Positions 1-8,198 of a stretch of 24,958 nucleotides of DNA are shown here, piece by piece (the first letter of the stretch is position 1; the number at the start of each line of letters is the position of its first letter). A program made the translations under genes and the position numbers. Below the pieces are notes generated by a model. That model saw nothing but the letters and a program-made list of their open reading frames with translations, searched no databases and was not told where the DNA came from. Origin of the DNA: JAJYZP01 sp049964535 (GTDB lineage: Bacteria > Actinomycetota > Acidimicrobiia > Acidimicrobiales > Acidimicrobiaceae); NCBI GenBank assembly GCA_049964535.1, contig JBMFXG010000012.1:1-24958 (forward strand), read 5' to 3'.

Positions 1-2117
1 GGAGATGCGTACGCAACGGTTGCTGGGTCTCCTCCAATGGTGACAGAGACACCACAGCGAGCCATCTCTAACGCTCCATAACAGGTCGTACCTGCTTTGG
101 TGAGATCTCTACCAGAGATGGTGATGAACGACGAGGTGTACTGCGGTACATGGGTTGGGTTGATGGAGGTGATATGAGGTGGTGGTGGATTAGTGACACT
201 GATCGTGTAGGACTGCGTCAGTGCTCCTTGGACCGTACCGCTCTGTAGAGAGAGGGTAAAGGAGAAGACTCCCGTCTTTGTTGGTGTACCGGTGATCTCT
301 CCAGTAGCAGCGTCCAGGGTTAGACCCGTCGGGAGTGCTCCAGAGGTAATGGAGTAGAGCGGTTGATAGGCATTAGTAGTGGTGAAGGGAACACTGTAGG
401 GCTGGTTCAGGTGAGCAGGAGGAAGCGTCTGAGGTGCGAGCGTGAGTGATCCCACTTGATAGGCACCGATGTCACAGCCAGTAGCACCGGACTGAAGCCG
501 GAGGACTCCTCGTTGATCGGTATATGGGATGGTGATCGGTGACGAGTTCAGCGTTATGGTACCACCGCTACAGAGAACCGAGCTGGAAGGAATCACATCG
601 TAAGCGGGAGAGGACGACGTGATTGCAATGGTCTGTGTGGGACCACCGTTGTTGGCGAGGGACAAACTTCCGAGTTGAGAGGAAGAGACGACCTTTGAGG
701 TTGAGGCTGTGAAACCACAGGTGTTGTCACTCGAGAGGTTGTAGCCGGCGTCAGAGAAAGAGCCACTACCAGGAGTGATGTAACACGTCGATTCGTCGAA
801 GATGTCTGCTGCAAGCGACACAGCCGGTGCAGGCTTGTCGTAACCCTCCACCTGGGATGCAACACCCCCACCGCCAGCCATCGAGGTATTGTCAAGAAGC
901 GTCGAGGACGCAATGCTGAGCTGAGCGGAGGCTGCCCCTGGATAGTATCCGTTCCCAATATCGATCGCACCACCTCTCCCTTCCGCAGTGTTGTTCGCAA
1001 ACGTGGAGGTAGAGATAGAAACCGAGGAAGCGCGTTGGGGCAGACCTGCGCTCACCGCACCTCCTGTATCTTCACTGACGTTGCCGTTGAAAGTCGACGA
1101 AGAAACGGCAAGCGAACCGACAGCGAAGATCGCTCCCCCCGAACTTCCAGCCGTATTGCCGCTAAAAGTGGTGCCCATTACGGTGTTCACGCCACTTTGA
1201 GTACTATCTGACAAGATTCCGCCGGCAGCCTCGTAGCACGTACCGGTGCAGGAGTTTCCAGTTGAGTTCAGAGTGACCGTACTTGCATCGATAGTCAACT
1301 GTGCGGTCGAGGAGTTCTGAACCCCATTGGCAAACCCTTGCCCACCGCTTGTGATTCCACCTGCAGCGTTAACGAATGGTGCCTGACACCTATTGTTCGA
1401 GACTGTGACAGCAGTCAGCGTCATGATTCCCTCGTTGGCGATTCCACCCGCACACGTGGCACTGTTGCTGTCAGAGTTGCCACTCACGCTGCCCCCGCTC
1501 ATCGTAACGATCCCAGTCGGACCGTTGAAGATCCCACCTGCTGAATCAATACCGACAGAGAGGGAGTTACCTGTCACGTTCACGTCAGACAGGGTTAGCG
1601 TTCCTGCGTTATCGATGCCCGCCGCCCCGTACCTGAGGCGAGCTACTCGGCTTCCGTTTATGGTCAGATCTGCAAGAGTAACATCAGATCCTTGGTCCAC
1701 AATGACCGCCGGACCACCAGACCCCGTCAGCATCGTGTTAGGTCCCGTTCCTTGGATGGTGATCGATGATGGAATGACCAACGTACCATAGAACGTCCCG
1801 GCCGGAACCTCTACGACGCTACCCGACGTCAGCGCCGCTTGCGACATTGCCCCGTCCAACGTACAAGGATCTGCTGCGCTACACGCCCCATGCTTTGCAC
1901 CACCGGAGGCTGCCACATAGAGAACGCGTGATGCCGCATGAGAAGATTGCACGCCAAGGACTAGTCCGCTCATGACTAGAACTAGAGCGAGAGCACTAGT
2001 CAAAGTCAAGACAAGCCACCGTCGGTCTAGAAGCCATTTCGATCGGCGTCGGAGCGTAGTTGCCTGATCGCCGCCGCTCGAGCCCTCTACCCTTTGACGA
2101 CCATACCATCGAGTCAT
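1..2117 (-). CDS. Exported right-handed beta-helix protein with choice-of-anchor Q domain (C-terminus off window)
   Basis: The frame is open for 705 codons from the ATG at 2117 to the left edge, so the C-terminus is missing. Residues 1-33 are basic and hydrophilic. Residues 34-56 are hydrophobic, and a likely signal-peptidase site follows at SHAA/SRV (61-63). A beta-helix region with many repeated motifs of the type GG-I-x-N and S-T-F-x-N-N follows. Around 455-552 there is a choice-of-anchor Q pattern (AGYNL, NNGGPTQT, DQRGV, CDIGAY). An Ig-like putative He_PIG domain (LPTGLTLDAATGEITGTP) follows at about 560-640, and an IPT/TIG-like start at about 655. The ATG overlaps the upstream GT2 stop as ATGA, and AGAGG lies 7 nt before it, which favours 2117 over the ATG at 2123. 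By family it is probably a cell-surface or secreted adhesin-like protein. The neighbouring glycosyltransferases make it a possible glycosylation target, which is inference. Confidence 0.9.
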   Translation of the reverse strand, partial: MTRWYGRQRVEGSSGGDQATTLRRRSKWLLDRRWLVLTLTSALALVLVMSGLVLGVQSSHAASRVLYVAASGGAKHGACSAADPCTLDGAMSQAALTSGSVVEVPAGTFYGTLVIPSSITIQGTGPNTMLTGSGGPAVIVDQGSDVTLADLTINGSRVARLRYGAAGIDNAGTLTLSDVNVTGNSLSVGIDSAGGIFNGPTGIVTMSGGSVSGNSDSNSATCAGGIANEGIMTLTAVTVSNNRCQAPFVNAAGGITSGGQGFANGVQNSSTAQLTIDASTVTLNSTGNSCTGTCYEAAGGILSDSTQSGVNTVMGTTFSGNTAGSSGGAIFAVGSLAVSSSTFNGNVSEDTGGAVSAGLPQRASSVSISTSTFANNTAEGRGGAIDIGNGYYPGAASAQLSIASSTLLDNTSMAGGGGVASQVEGYDKPAPAVSLAADIFDESTCYITPGSGSFSDAGYNLSSDNTCGFTASTSKVVSSSQLGSLSLANNGGPTQTIAITSSSPAYDVIPSSSVLCSGGTITLNSSPITIPYTDQRGVLRLQSGATGCDIGAYQVGSLTLAPQTLPPAHLNQPYSVPFTTTNAYQPLYSITSGALPTGLTLDAATGEITGTPTKTGVFSFTLSLQSGTVQGALTQSYTISVTNPPPPHITSINPTHVPQYTSSFITISGRDLTKAGTTCYGALEMARCGVSVTIGGDPATVAYAS

Positions 2118-3310
2118 TGACATACCTCTATTTTCGTCTTCACATCCAAACCAGTGATTGACCGTGAACTATGATCGCCTACCGAGACTCCAGCCCTTTG
2201 ACCGAACAATCCCTGAGCCCGAGCACTTGCAACTGCTTCCTTCGCTCGATAGCCGTAATCCTGCGATGCACACTCGCCGGCTCGTCGATAGGCCTCCCTT
2301 GCACCGAGAAAGTCGCCAAGACGGAACCTACAGAGCCCGATAGAGTCCCACGGAAGGTCGCTCACGAGTCGTTGGTCGTACGCAGGAGCCCCTGGGTCTG
2401 CCTCACACGCAGTGAGCTCTACCATTTTTTCAAGGACCACCAAGGCCTCGACATATCGTTCTTCATCCATCAGAATCCGAGCCTCGGTCCATACGATGGC
2501 AAGATTCTCAGGAAACGCAGTCCTGGCCTCGGCAACAAGGTCATCGACGGCCTCACCTCGACGATGACGGTAACGGATCAGGTCGAGATACGACAAGCTA
2601 GCAACAGGATGATGCACGCCTATCGATCGATCACGAGCAACCACTGCTTCGAGCGTGGCTTCGGCCTGCTCGGTGTCCCCGAGTGCCCCGAGCACTCGAG
2701 CAAGATGATTCCAAACAAAGAGATTGCTCGGGTCAAGCGCCGCTTGGCGCTGTAGCAGTGGCAGGTTTCGATAGTGCTTAGCGGTCTGATCTCCCTCATA
2801 GCCAACGTGGAACAGCGTAAGATCTGCAAGACCCACGATCATGGACTCCTGCTCAGCCACTCGATGAATCGCAGGGACGACCCGTTCGTGAATCACGCCC
2901 TCAAAACGAATCCTTGGGTCGTTGCGCCAGAGGCGATACTCCCTGTATGCAGTGGCATCCGAACGCGGCTGCAACCAAAGTCGGTACGCAAGTACTTCAG
3001 GGAGATCGAGCAACACCGTAAGTTCCTCGCGACTCGTGGGATTCAGACGTTCGTCAGCATCGATATAGAGAACCCATTCAGCGTCTACATTGTCGAGCGA
3101 AACGTTTCGTGCCTCCGAAAAGTCGTCGTTCCAGCTATGGTGAACCACTCGCGCACCATAGGACTGAGCGATCTGCACACTAGAGTCTTGCGATCCAGTA
3201 TCCACGATCACGATCTCGTCGACCACCTCGCATATTGATTTAAGGCATGCACCGAGATACCGTTCTTCGTCACGAACGATCATCGCTGCACCGACCAGCG
3301 GCCTACTCAT
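2114..3310 (-). CDS. GT2 glycosyltransferase with C-terminal TPR-like repeats
   Basis: This 398-residue protein has a GT-A domain of family 2 in its N-terminal third. Visible motifs are IVRDE (11-15), VDTGSQD (36-42), DFSEARN (63-69) and the metal/nucleotide-sugar binding DAD (84-86). The C-terminal half (from about 190) is helical with TPR-like units such as NLFVWNHLARVLGALGD. This architecture occurs in enzymes that glycosylate polypeptides, including the glycocin transferase SunS, and also in many cell-wall glycosyltransferases, so the acceptor is not determined. The ATG at 3310 has AAGG 7 nt upstream. The stop overlaps the beta-helix gene start as ATGA, implying translational coupling. 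It lies 130 nt downstream of the Tat-signal repeat peptide gene, which makes that peptide or the beta-helix protein a plausible acceptor (inference). No signal peptide is seen, so it probably acts in the cytoplasm. Confidence 0.9.
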   Translation of the reverse strand: MSRPLVGAAMIVRDEERYLGACLKSICEVVDEIVIVDTGSQDSSVQIAQSYGARVVHHSWNDDFSEARNVSLDNVDAEWVLYIDADERLNPTSREELTVLLDLPEVLAYRLWLQPRSDATAYREYRLWRNDPRIRFEGVIHERVVPAIHRVAEQESMIVGLADLTLFHVGYEGDQTAKHYRNLPLLQRQAALDPSNLFVWNHLARVLGALGDTEQAEATLEAVVARDRSIGVHHPVASLSYLDLIRYRHRRGEAVDDLVAEARTAFPENLAIVWTEARILMDEERYVEALVVLEKMVELTACEADPGAPAYDQRLVSDLPWDSIGLCRFRLGDFLGAREAYRRAGECASQDYGYRAKEAVASARAQGLFGQRAGVSVGDHSSRSITGLDVKTKIEVCQ

Positions 3311-3440
3311 AACGGAGCCTTCGCGTACCGCACGCCCTCTAAGAGCACACGACCTTTCAAAAGTTTGATGCCGTCAGAGCTCATAATCTCAAGCGACATC
3401 ATCATATTCCACCGAGACATGGCAAGCGAAGCGTTGTGAC

Positions 3441-3785
3441 TCAGGTATTCGATGGCGACGGAAACTGATTCGGCAAGTACTGATTTGGGAAGCGCAGAAA
3501 CTCAAAATCACTTTCGCCACCCTGGTTTCCGAAGTACTGGTTCCCATAGAACTGGTGCTCTTCAGCTGAGAACAAGTTCGGCGAGGTCTGATTACCAAAG
3601 AAGGCGTCACGATCTGCGCCCGTCTGATCATCGGCACCAGTCGAAGAGGCGTACGCTGCGTCGAGAGTAAACGACGCAACGATCGGAACTGCAAAACCGA
3701 GCACTGCCATTCGTCTCAAAAAGGTGCGTCGTGAGAGAGAGGGTCTCCCTGCATCCGACCCTGGCGTTTCGGGAACCTCGGACAA
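3441..3785 (-). CDS. Tat-signal small protein with pentapeptide [FYR][FYL][GP]NQ repeats; candidate modified-peptide precursor
   Basis: The gene encodes 114 residues from a TTG start. An in-frame TGA lies just upstream and GGGGAGG sits 5 nt before the TTG, so the start is well defined. Residues 18-24 (SRRTFLR) match the twin-arginine consensus. A hydrophobic segment follows at 27-41, and AYA/SS near 44-48 is a plausible cleavage site. The mature tail of about 68 residues has no cysteine and carries FFGNQ (62-66), FYGNQ (79-83), YFGNQ (84-88), RFPNQ (98-102) and YLPNQ (103-107). The middle two are tandem, as are the last two. The start of the tail is acidic (GADDQTGADRD). I do not recognise a family. 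The PqqD-like gene upstream and a GT2-TPR gene downstream suggest a ribosomally made, enzymatically modified and Tat-exported product (inference). It could instead be a simple structural surface protein. Confidence 0.75.
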   Translation of the reverse strand: MSEVPETPGSDAGRPSLSRRTFLRRMAVLGFAVPIVASFTLDAAYASSTGADDQTGADRDAFFGNQTSPNLFSAEEHQFYGNQYFGNQGGESDFEFLRFPNQYLPNQFPSPSNT

Positions 3786-3790
3786 CTCAG

Positions 3791-3797
3791 CCTCCCC
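3791..3797 (-). promoter_or_regulatory. Strong Shine-Dalgarno before a TTG start
   Basis: GGGGAGG lies 5 nt upstream of the TTG at 3785. Together with the in-frame TGA just upstream, it fixes the rare start codon of the repeat-peptide gene and suggests efficient initiation there. Confidence 0.7.
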
Positions 3798-3872
3798 TCA
3801 TCAACGATGATATCTCCTTACCATAACAGATACACCGACGAGATCGCAAGCAATCGAGCCAGATTTGCGAGA

Positions 3873-4130
3873 TCACCCCAACAGGCCCTCGGCCGCAAGG
3901 AGGGCGATGCAACGATCTGTCTCCTCGGTCGGTACCGAATCGAGTCCAAATACTGCAGCAAGCTCGAGGGCTATCTCCGCCACGCTCCGCGTACCATCGC
4001 ACAACTCTAAAATTACGGATGCACTTGCGTTCAGGGTATGCACGCGATCGCGCTCTGGTTGGTAGATCACGATGCCGTCTTCGGTCTCAGTGATCTCAAG
4101 ATCTCGGTTACGCATCGGTTGTCCGGTCAT
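3873..4130 (-). CDS. PqqD-family peptide-binding protein (RRE-like)
   Basis: This 85-residue protein has the PqqD pattern: DGIVIYQPERDRVHTLN (18-34), then a helix with SVILELCDGTRSVAEIALEL (38-57) and a final helical segment ending in LLAAEGLL. In PqqD and related RiPP recognition elements this winged-helix fold binds the leader of a precursor peptide and presents it to modifying enzymes. The ATG at 4130 is preceded by AGGAG with 9 nt spacing. The frame also extends to a GTG at 4187 (104 residues), but the extra 19 residues lack family resemblance. Upstream are the palindrome CTCTCGAGAG (4162-4171) and a possible -10 box TACGAT (4175-4180), so it may have its own promoter. It lies 87 nt upstream of the repeat-peptide gene. 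No radical SAM, YcaO or lanthipeptide enzyme is in view. Confidence 0.82.
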   Translation of the reverse strand: MTGQPMRNRDLEITETEDGIVIYQPERDRVHTLNASASVILELCDGTRSVAEIALELAAVFGLDSVPTEETDRCIALLAAEGLLG

Positions 4131-4228
4131 TCGCACGTACTCCTGCACATCGGCGAGTGGGCTCTCGAGAGACCATCGTAGAACCACTCACATCTCGGGG
4201 CCTCCCGGTTCAAGTGATGAAAACGCGC

Positions 4229-4254
4229 CGTAGGGTCCACGTACGACCCCTACG
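4229..4254 (-). other. Imperfect hairpin between the double glycosyltransferase and the PqqD-like gene
   Basis: On the minus strand GTAGGGGTC and GACCCTAC can pair with a one-base bulge around a loop of about 7 nt. TTTT follows 5 nt later. It lies 21 nt beyond the glycosyltransferase stop. It could be a weak terminator or attenuator that lowers readthrough into the PqqD-like gene. Confidence 0.3.
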
Positions 4255-4274
4255 AACCGTCGCTGTCGCTCTCG

Positions 4275-6326
4275 TCACAGCTTCGTGGATAGTCCCATGC
4301 GGTGACTCTCGATAACCGATCTCCATCTCGCACCAACGATGTTCGGACTATAACGATCGTTGACCATGGCGCTCTGAAGGCTCGCTGACGCTCGAGCTTC
4401 GTGAGGGTGGTCATAGACCCACCGCATCAACGTGGCAGCGTGATCGATATCTGGTTCTGCCCAGTGCTGATCGGGGCTATAGTTCCGCTGCAATAACGCT
4501 GGTTCGTCAACCGGGACCAACTGGTAGTCAACGAGGTAGGGGGAATTTTGCAGGTAATCTAGATGTCCACCCCATCCGGTCGCTATGACTGGATTCCCAG
4601 CGGCCACCGCATCGAAGGTCCCAATGCCCCATCCCTCGGCTCGAGAGAGCGAAACGTAGCAGTCTCCACGGTTGTGCAGGTCGGATATCTCTCGATCACT
4701 GAGCGGGCTGTTGATTAGCCGAACCGCCGCCGCGAATGGGTGGCGTGCCAGAATTCTCGACAACGACCAAGCCGAGGTTCCCGGTTCAACTTTCCGGATC
4801 CCAGCCCGTCCAAACGCCGAGTGGTCAAGCGGTGAGGACTTAACTACCAGAAGGACCGGATCGTCTCGGCGAAATGCCCGCAGATACGCCTCGATCGTCG
4901 CTTCTACTCCTTTGCGTCTTGTCCAATCCGCTATGGTGTAAAAGACGTAGCGGTCGTCGTTACTTTCCTCGACCCGGCATATCTCTGAGGTCGAAGTAGT
5001 AAGCGGATGAGGTATGACCTCCACTGGGGTTTGAACACCTGCTGCACGAATAACCTGCGCTGAGAGCTCTGAGGCCACCACGATGAGATCGACGAACTCC
5101 AAGAGCTGCGGCCACCGACTCGGAAGACGATCGGTCTCCCAGATCGTATGTCCTACGAAGAACGCATCGGTAGTCGCAAGGCGCAAGTCTGCATAGTACT
5201 CCGGTGTCGTGTGCGCAATCACTACGCCTTTGCGACCTGACCCGTGTCGAAACGGATCGTATCCCACGGGTGTGGCATACCGTTGCCCCCAACTTGTGCT
5301 GCGGACCAGAGGAGCCCAATCAAAGTCGACGTTGACGGCCTCAAGGGCTTCCATGGTGCGGCGCGCTGCCGTGCCGTAACCACTGTCCTCGTCGTAAGAG
5401 AGGTAGAGCCAAGGTTCCGAAATCGCCTCCTGCTTCGCTTGGGGCGGCACTCGCAAGGTCGCTGGGTCCTGAACCCTCTTCGTCTCCACTGTGCTTCGGC
5501 GTCGAGGTGCGGGCAGATACGCCTCGACGAGTCTCGAGAGCGTCGTCGAAGCTCGTCGCAGAGCAGATGGAGTACACCAGCCAGCATGGGCTGGGCTACT
5601 ACTAAGTCGCTGACGATCCCACCACAGATGGGACCAGAGATGGACCGAGACCGACTCTTTTGGAATCGTCCATTGCGACTGGAGTAGTCCGTAGAGGCTA
5701 ATCGGGTCTGAGCCAAAGGGGTAAAAGGTCAGCCGAGGCTCGACGTGCACCTCGTCTGGCATCTCGTCTCGTAATCGCTGGGCGAGCGTTCCGCTATGGT
5801 TACTCCAAGTACCGTCAAGAGCTCCCGCCATGCGCTCCCGCCACGTCGTCACAAAGCGTGACCTTGGCTCGGCCATCAAGAAGGCGTTGCAGAGGGATGG
5901 CATCATGATCCCCGTGCGAGGGTGCCGTTGTGGGCTCTCCTCTCCGATCACACAATGCTCTGCATAGAGATCCGTATGCGGACGTCGGAGAAAGATAGTG
6001 TCCATATCTGCGTAGATACCGCCATGTTCGATGAGAGCGTCCAAACGAATGAAATCAGCGTGGAGGGCGTACCGATACTTCTGCGGCACCAAACCGTCGG
6101 AGTAGTCCGCATTTTCCACATCCGCGACGAGCTCAGTGTGGACCGGTGTCACAAACGGAGCAATGCGATCCCACCAATAACCCCACGGAAGATAGTGATA
6201 GTACAAGAAGATCGTGTTCGGTTCGAGAACTCGTCGACAAGACTCAATGGCCACATACTGTAAAAAGTGCATCGGCTCATCTTGCACCCCGAGACCGAAA
6301 ACAAAGTGTGCAGAATTAGGAATCAT
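4275..6326 (-). CDS. Double glycosyltransferase: DXD sugar-transferase domain fused to a GT4-like domain
   Basis: This 683-residue protein has two catalytic-looking domains. Residues about 1-230 resemble the Gly_transf_sug/GT32 group: an N-terminal IPNSAHFVFG strand, KYRYALHADFIRLDALIEHG (83-102), and the metal-binding DMD at 107-109 in GGIYADMDT. A linker rich in Arg and Pro (about 255-300) leads to a GT-B domain starting near 306. Its second half has ADWTRRKG (466-473), VKSS (495-498), and the nucleotide-sugar binding signature SRAEGWGIGTFDA (561-573) followed by GNPVIATGWGGHLDYL. Such fusions can add two sugars in sequence to one glycan or peptide; the substrates are unknown. The ATG at 6326 has CGGAG about 9 nt upstream. 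It lies 25 nt downstream of the GT4 gene, implying co-transcription. Confidence 0.9.
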   Translation of the reverse strand: MIPNSAHFVFGLGVQDEPMHFLQYVAIESCRRVLEPNTIFLYYHYLPWGYWWDRIAPFVTPVHTELVADVENADYSDGLVPQKYRYALHADFIRLDALIEHGGIYADMDTIFLRRPHTDLYAEHCVIGEESPQRHPRTGIMMPSLCNAFLMAEPRSRFVTTWRERMAGALDGTWSNHSGTLAQRLRDEMPDEVHVEPRLTFYPFGSDPISLYGLLQSQWTIPKESVSVHLWSHLWWDRQRLSSSPAHAGWCTPSALRRASTTLSRLVEAYLPAPRRRSTVETKRVQDPATLRVPPQAKQEAISEPWLYLSYDEDSGYGTAARRTMEALEAVNVDFDWAPLVRSTSWGQRYATPVGYDPFRHGSGRKGVVIAHTTPEYYADLRLATTDAFFVGHTIWETDRLPSRWPQLLEFVDLIVVASELSAQVIRAAGVQTPVEVIPHPLTTSTSEICRVEESNDDRYVFYTIADWTRRKGVEATIEAYLRAFRRDDPVLLVVKSSPLDHSAFGRAGIRKVEPGTSAWSLSRILARHPFAAAVRLINSPLSDREISDLHNRGDCYVSLSRAEGWGIGTFDAVAAGNPVIATGWGGHLDYLQNSPYLVDYQLVPVDEPALLQRNYSPDQHWAEPDIDHAATLMRWVYDHPHEARASASLQSAMVNDRYSPNIVGARWRSVIESHRMGLSTKL

Positions 6327-6351
6327 TGATCAGATCTCCGAAACGTTCTAT

Positions 6352-7485
6352 TCATCGAAAGAGGGCAGCAATCTGCTCACGCTGAACCCTAAGGCTGAAA
6401 CGATCTTGCACCAGCTTGAAGGCTTCCGACGCTAACCACTCAGCGAGCGACGGGTCGCTCAGGAGGCGAACCACCTCTCGAGCGAGCGAACTCGCAGTTT
6501 TAGCAATGAGGAGATGTCTCCCGTGACGTACTGGCAGTCCGGATGCGCCGGCCGGAGTGGTCACAACAGGGACACCACGCGAAAAGGCCTCCAGGATCTT
6601 GATTCGCGTCCCACTCGCATGAAAGATCGGTGCAACGACGACAGAGGAAGCACGGTAGATCGGCTCTAAGTCCGGTACAAAGCCGGCTACGATCACTCCT
6701 TCACGAGACCCAACTACTGGTATCGGCCCACGGTGATCACTGGGTCCGACGAGCAGGAGTTCCGTTCCATCGAGCGACTGCGCCTGTCTCACCGCCGGGA
6801 AGATCTCGTGGACCAGGGTCAGTGCCGCCTGGATATTGGGTGGATACGTGAGATTACCTACAAAGAGGATGCGAGTACCAGTACTCGTCCGTTGAGGTCG
6901 AGTACTGGGCACATCAACGCCATTCACCACCGTCGAAATCGACACACCATGTCGACGAGCCATAGCGTCAGCGTCGATCATCGAAGACGCACAGATTGCA
7001 GAGAAACGGGCGACGGTAGAACTCACCAATCGATGGAATCTGGCCGCCCCCTCCAAATCACCACCTCTCAGGGCAAACCCCTCGTCGTCGTCATCAAGAT
7101 CGATCCCCACCCACGGAGCGTCGATCTGTTCAGCTACGGCGAGAGCGACCGGACCGATATAGCTACGCAGAGCAAGAACCCGAGAACCCTCTACCGGCCG
7201 CACCGAAGACACGATATCACTCGCAAGGGCCTGCGGAGCGGTCTCGGATCGCTGAACGTGTGATCGTTGAGCACGGACAACGGTGACAGCTAGGCGATCA
7301 ATTCGACCGGCGGGAGGAGGCGTGCCAGCGAAAGGTAGTACCGCTACCTTGAGATCGAAGAGTTCCGATGCTACGCGACAGATGTTTCCCACCCGCATTG
7401 CAAGACCATTGCCGGTCGAGCGCGGCTCAATTGGTGACACAACGAGAAGCGGTTCTCGTAGAACTGTCCCAAACGCTGACACCAT
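6352..7485 (-). CDS. GT4-family glycosyltransferase
   Basis: The protein has about 377 residues and a GT-B fold. The N-terminus LLVVSPIEPRSTGNGLAMR is the usual donor-side opening of this family. Later motifs are ILFVGNLTYPPN, the C-terminal GT4 signature EAFSRGVPVVTTPAG, and a final helical region. The open frame runs back to 7731, but the first 82 residues have no family resemblance. Family similarity begins at about the tenth residue after the ATG at 7485. There is no Shine-Dalgarno sequence. Instead TACTAT (7489-7494) lies exactly 6 nt before a GTG at 7482, the codon after this ATG, so a leaderless message starting at 7482 is an alternative. It is probably the first gene of the glycosylation operon. 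The substrate cannot be told from sequence. Confidence 0.88.
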   Translation of the reverse strand: MVSAFGTVLREPLLVVSPIEPRSTGNGLAMRVGNICRVASELFDLKVAVLPFAGTPPPAGRIDRLAVTVVRAQRSHVQRSETAPQALASDIVSSVRPVEGSRVLALRSYIGPVALAVAEQIDAPWVGIDLDDDDEGFALRGGDLEGAARFHRLVSSTVARFSAICASSMIDADAMARRHGVSISTVVNGVDVPSTRPQRTSTGTRILFVGNLTYPPNIQAALTLVHEIFPAVRQAQSLDGTELLLVGPSDHRGPIPVVGSREGVIVAGFVPDLEPIYRASSVVVAPIFHASGTRIKILEAFSRGVPVVTTPAGASGLPVRHGRHLLIAKTASSLAREVVRLLSDPSLAEWLASEAFKLVQDRFSLRVQREQIAALFR

Positions 7486-7488
7486 GTC

Positions 7489-7494
7489 ATAGTA
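7489..7494 (-). promoter_or_regulatory. Candidate -10 box (TACTAT) of the glycosylation operon
   Basis: TACTAT lies 6 nt before GTG at 7482 and 3 nt before ATG at 7485, matching the TANNNT spacing at other genes in this window. No clear -35 element is seen. Confidence 0.4.
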
Positions 7495-8177
7495 CCAACA
7501 CGCTCGTCGATGCATCGATAGCTTTGATCGATCGACCATCACGTTACAGCCGAACACCGCACAGTACCCTGTCTCAAATCGCAGGCCAGAGAAGAAAAGT
7601 CTCCTCCATCGCCCGTGACCGCACTGAGATTTACATCCCACAGTGCATACTCGACTCTCCGGCCCGACACCCAAATAGCGATCACTACCATGAAAAGGGG
7701 GGAGACCTCCGGGGTGAGACTCGCCACGCACAGAGAACGCTACGGTTCGTCAACAGAAGCTCCGCTCTCGAAGCGGTGACACCCGGCCCATCCAGCCTTA
7801 TCGCTCCACAACACTCAAGAGAGCAGCGAGATCTTGGTGCGGCATTCCATCCTCGTTACCGAACTACGCATTGGTGCGCAACGCGTACAAGAGCCAGCTC
7901 TAAGCTCGAAAACCCTAACGTCACGCAAGGGCTCCTATTTGGACCGAGCGAAGTTCACCAAGGCAACGAAGCTCATAGCTCAGTACTGCCTACTCGATGT
8001 TTCGTGAGCCAGTACGCATCGTGAGCCAAGTAGACAGCCTGAACCCGACTCCCGATCTTCCCAAGCAAGGGACCGGGGCTATGCACCTGCGACCGCTACG
8101 CTCACCAGCGACACGAGGACCCGCGTTCAGAACACGATCGCCCCTTCAGCATGGAGCTCTGTGCAGCGCAAACGATC

Positions 8178-8198
8178 ACTCACCATCGAATGGTGAGT
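8178..8198. repeat. Perfect inverted repeat, 9-bp arms and 3-nt loop
   Basis: ACTCACCAT, CGA, ATGGTGAGT. The arms are perfectly complementary. No T-tract follows on either strand, so an operator-like site or RNA hairpin is as likely as a terminator. Confidence 0.6.

Noticed and set aside
7486..7731. N-terminal extension of the GT4 gene to the upstream end of its open frame
   Set aside because: The extra 82 residues are rich in Cys, Gly and Arg without family resemblance, and glycosyltransferase similarity starts only after 7485.
7368..8024. 218-codon plus-strand open frame
   Set aside because: It overlaps the start of the GT4 gene antisense, shows no domain or membrane pattern, and has an arginine- and serine-heavy composition typical of antisense frames.
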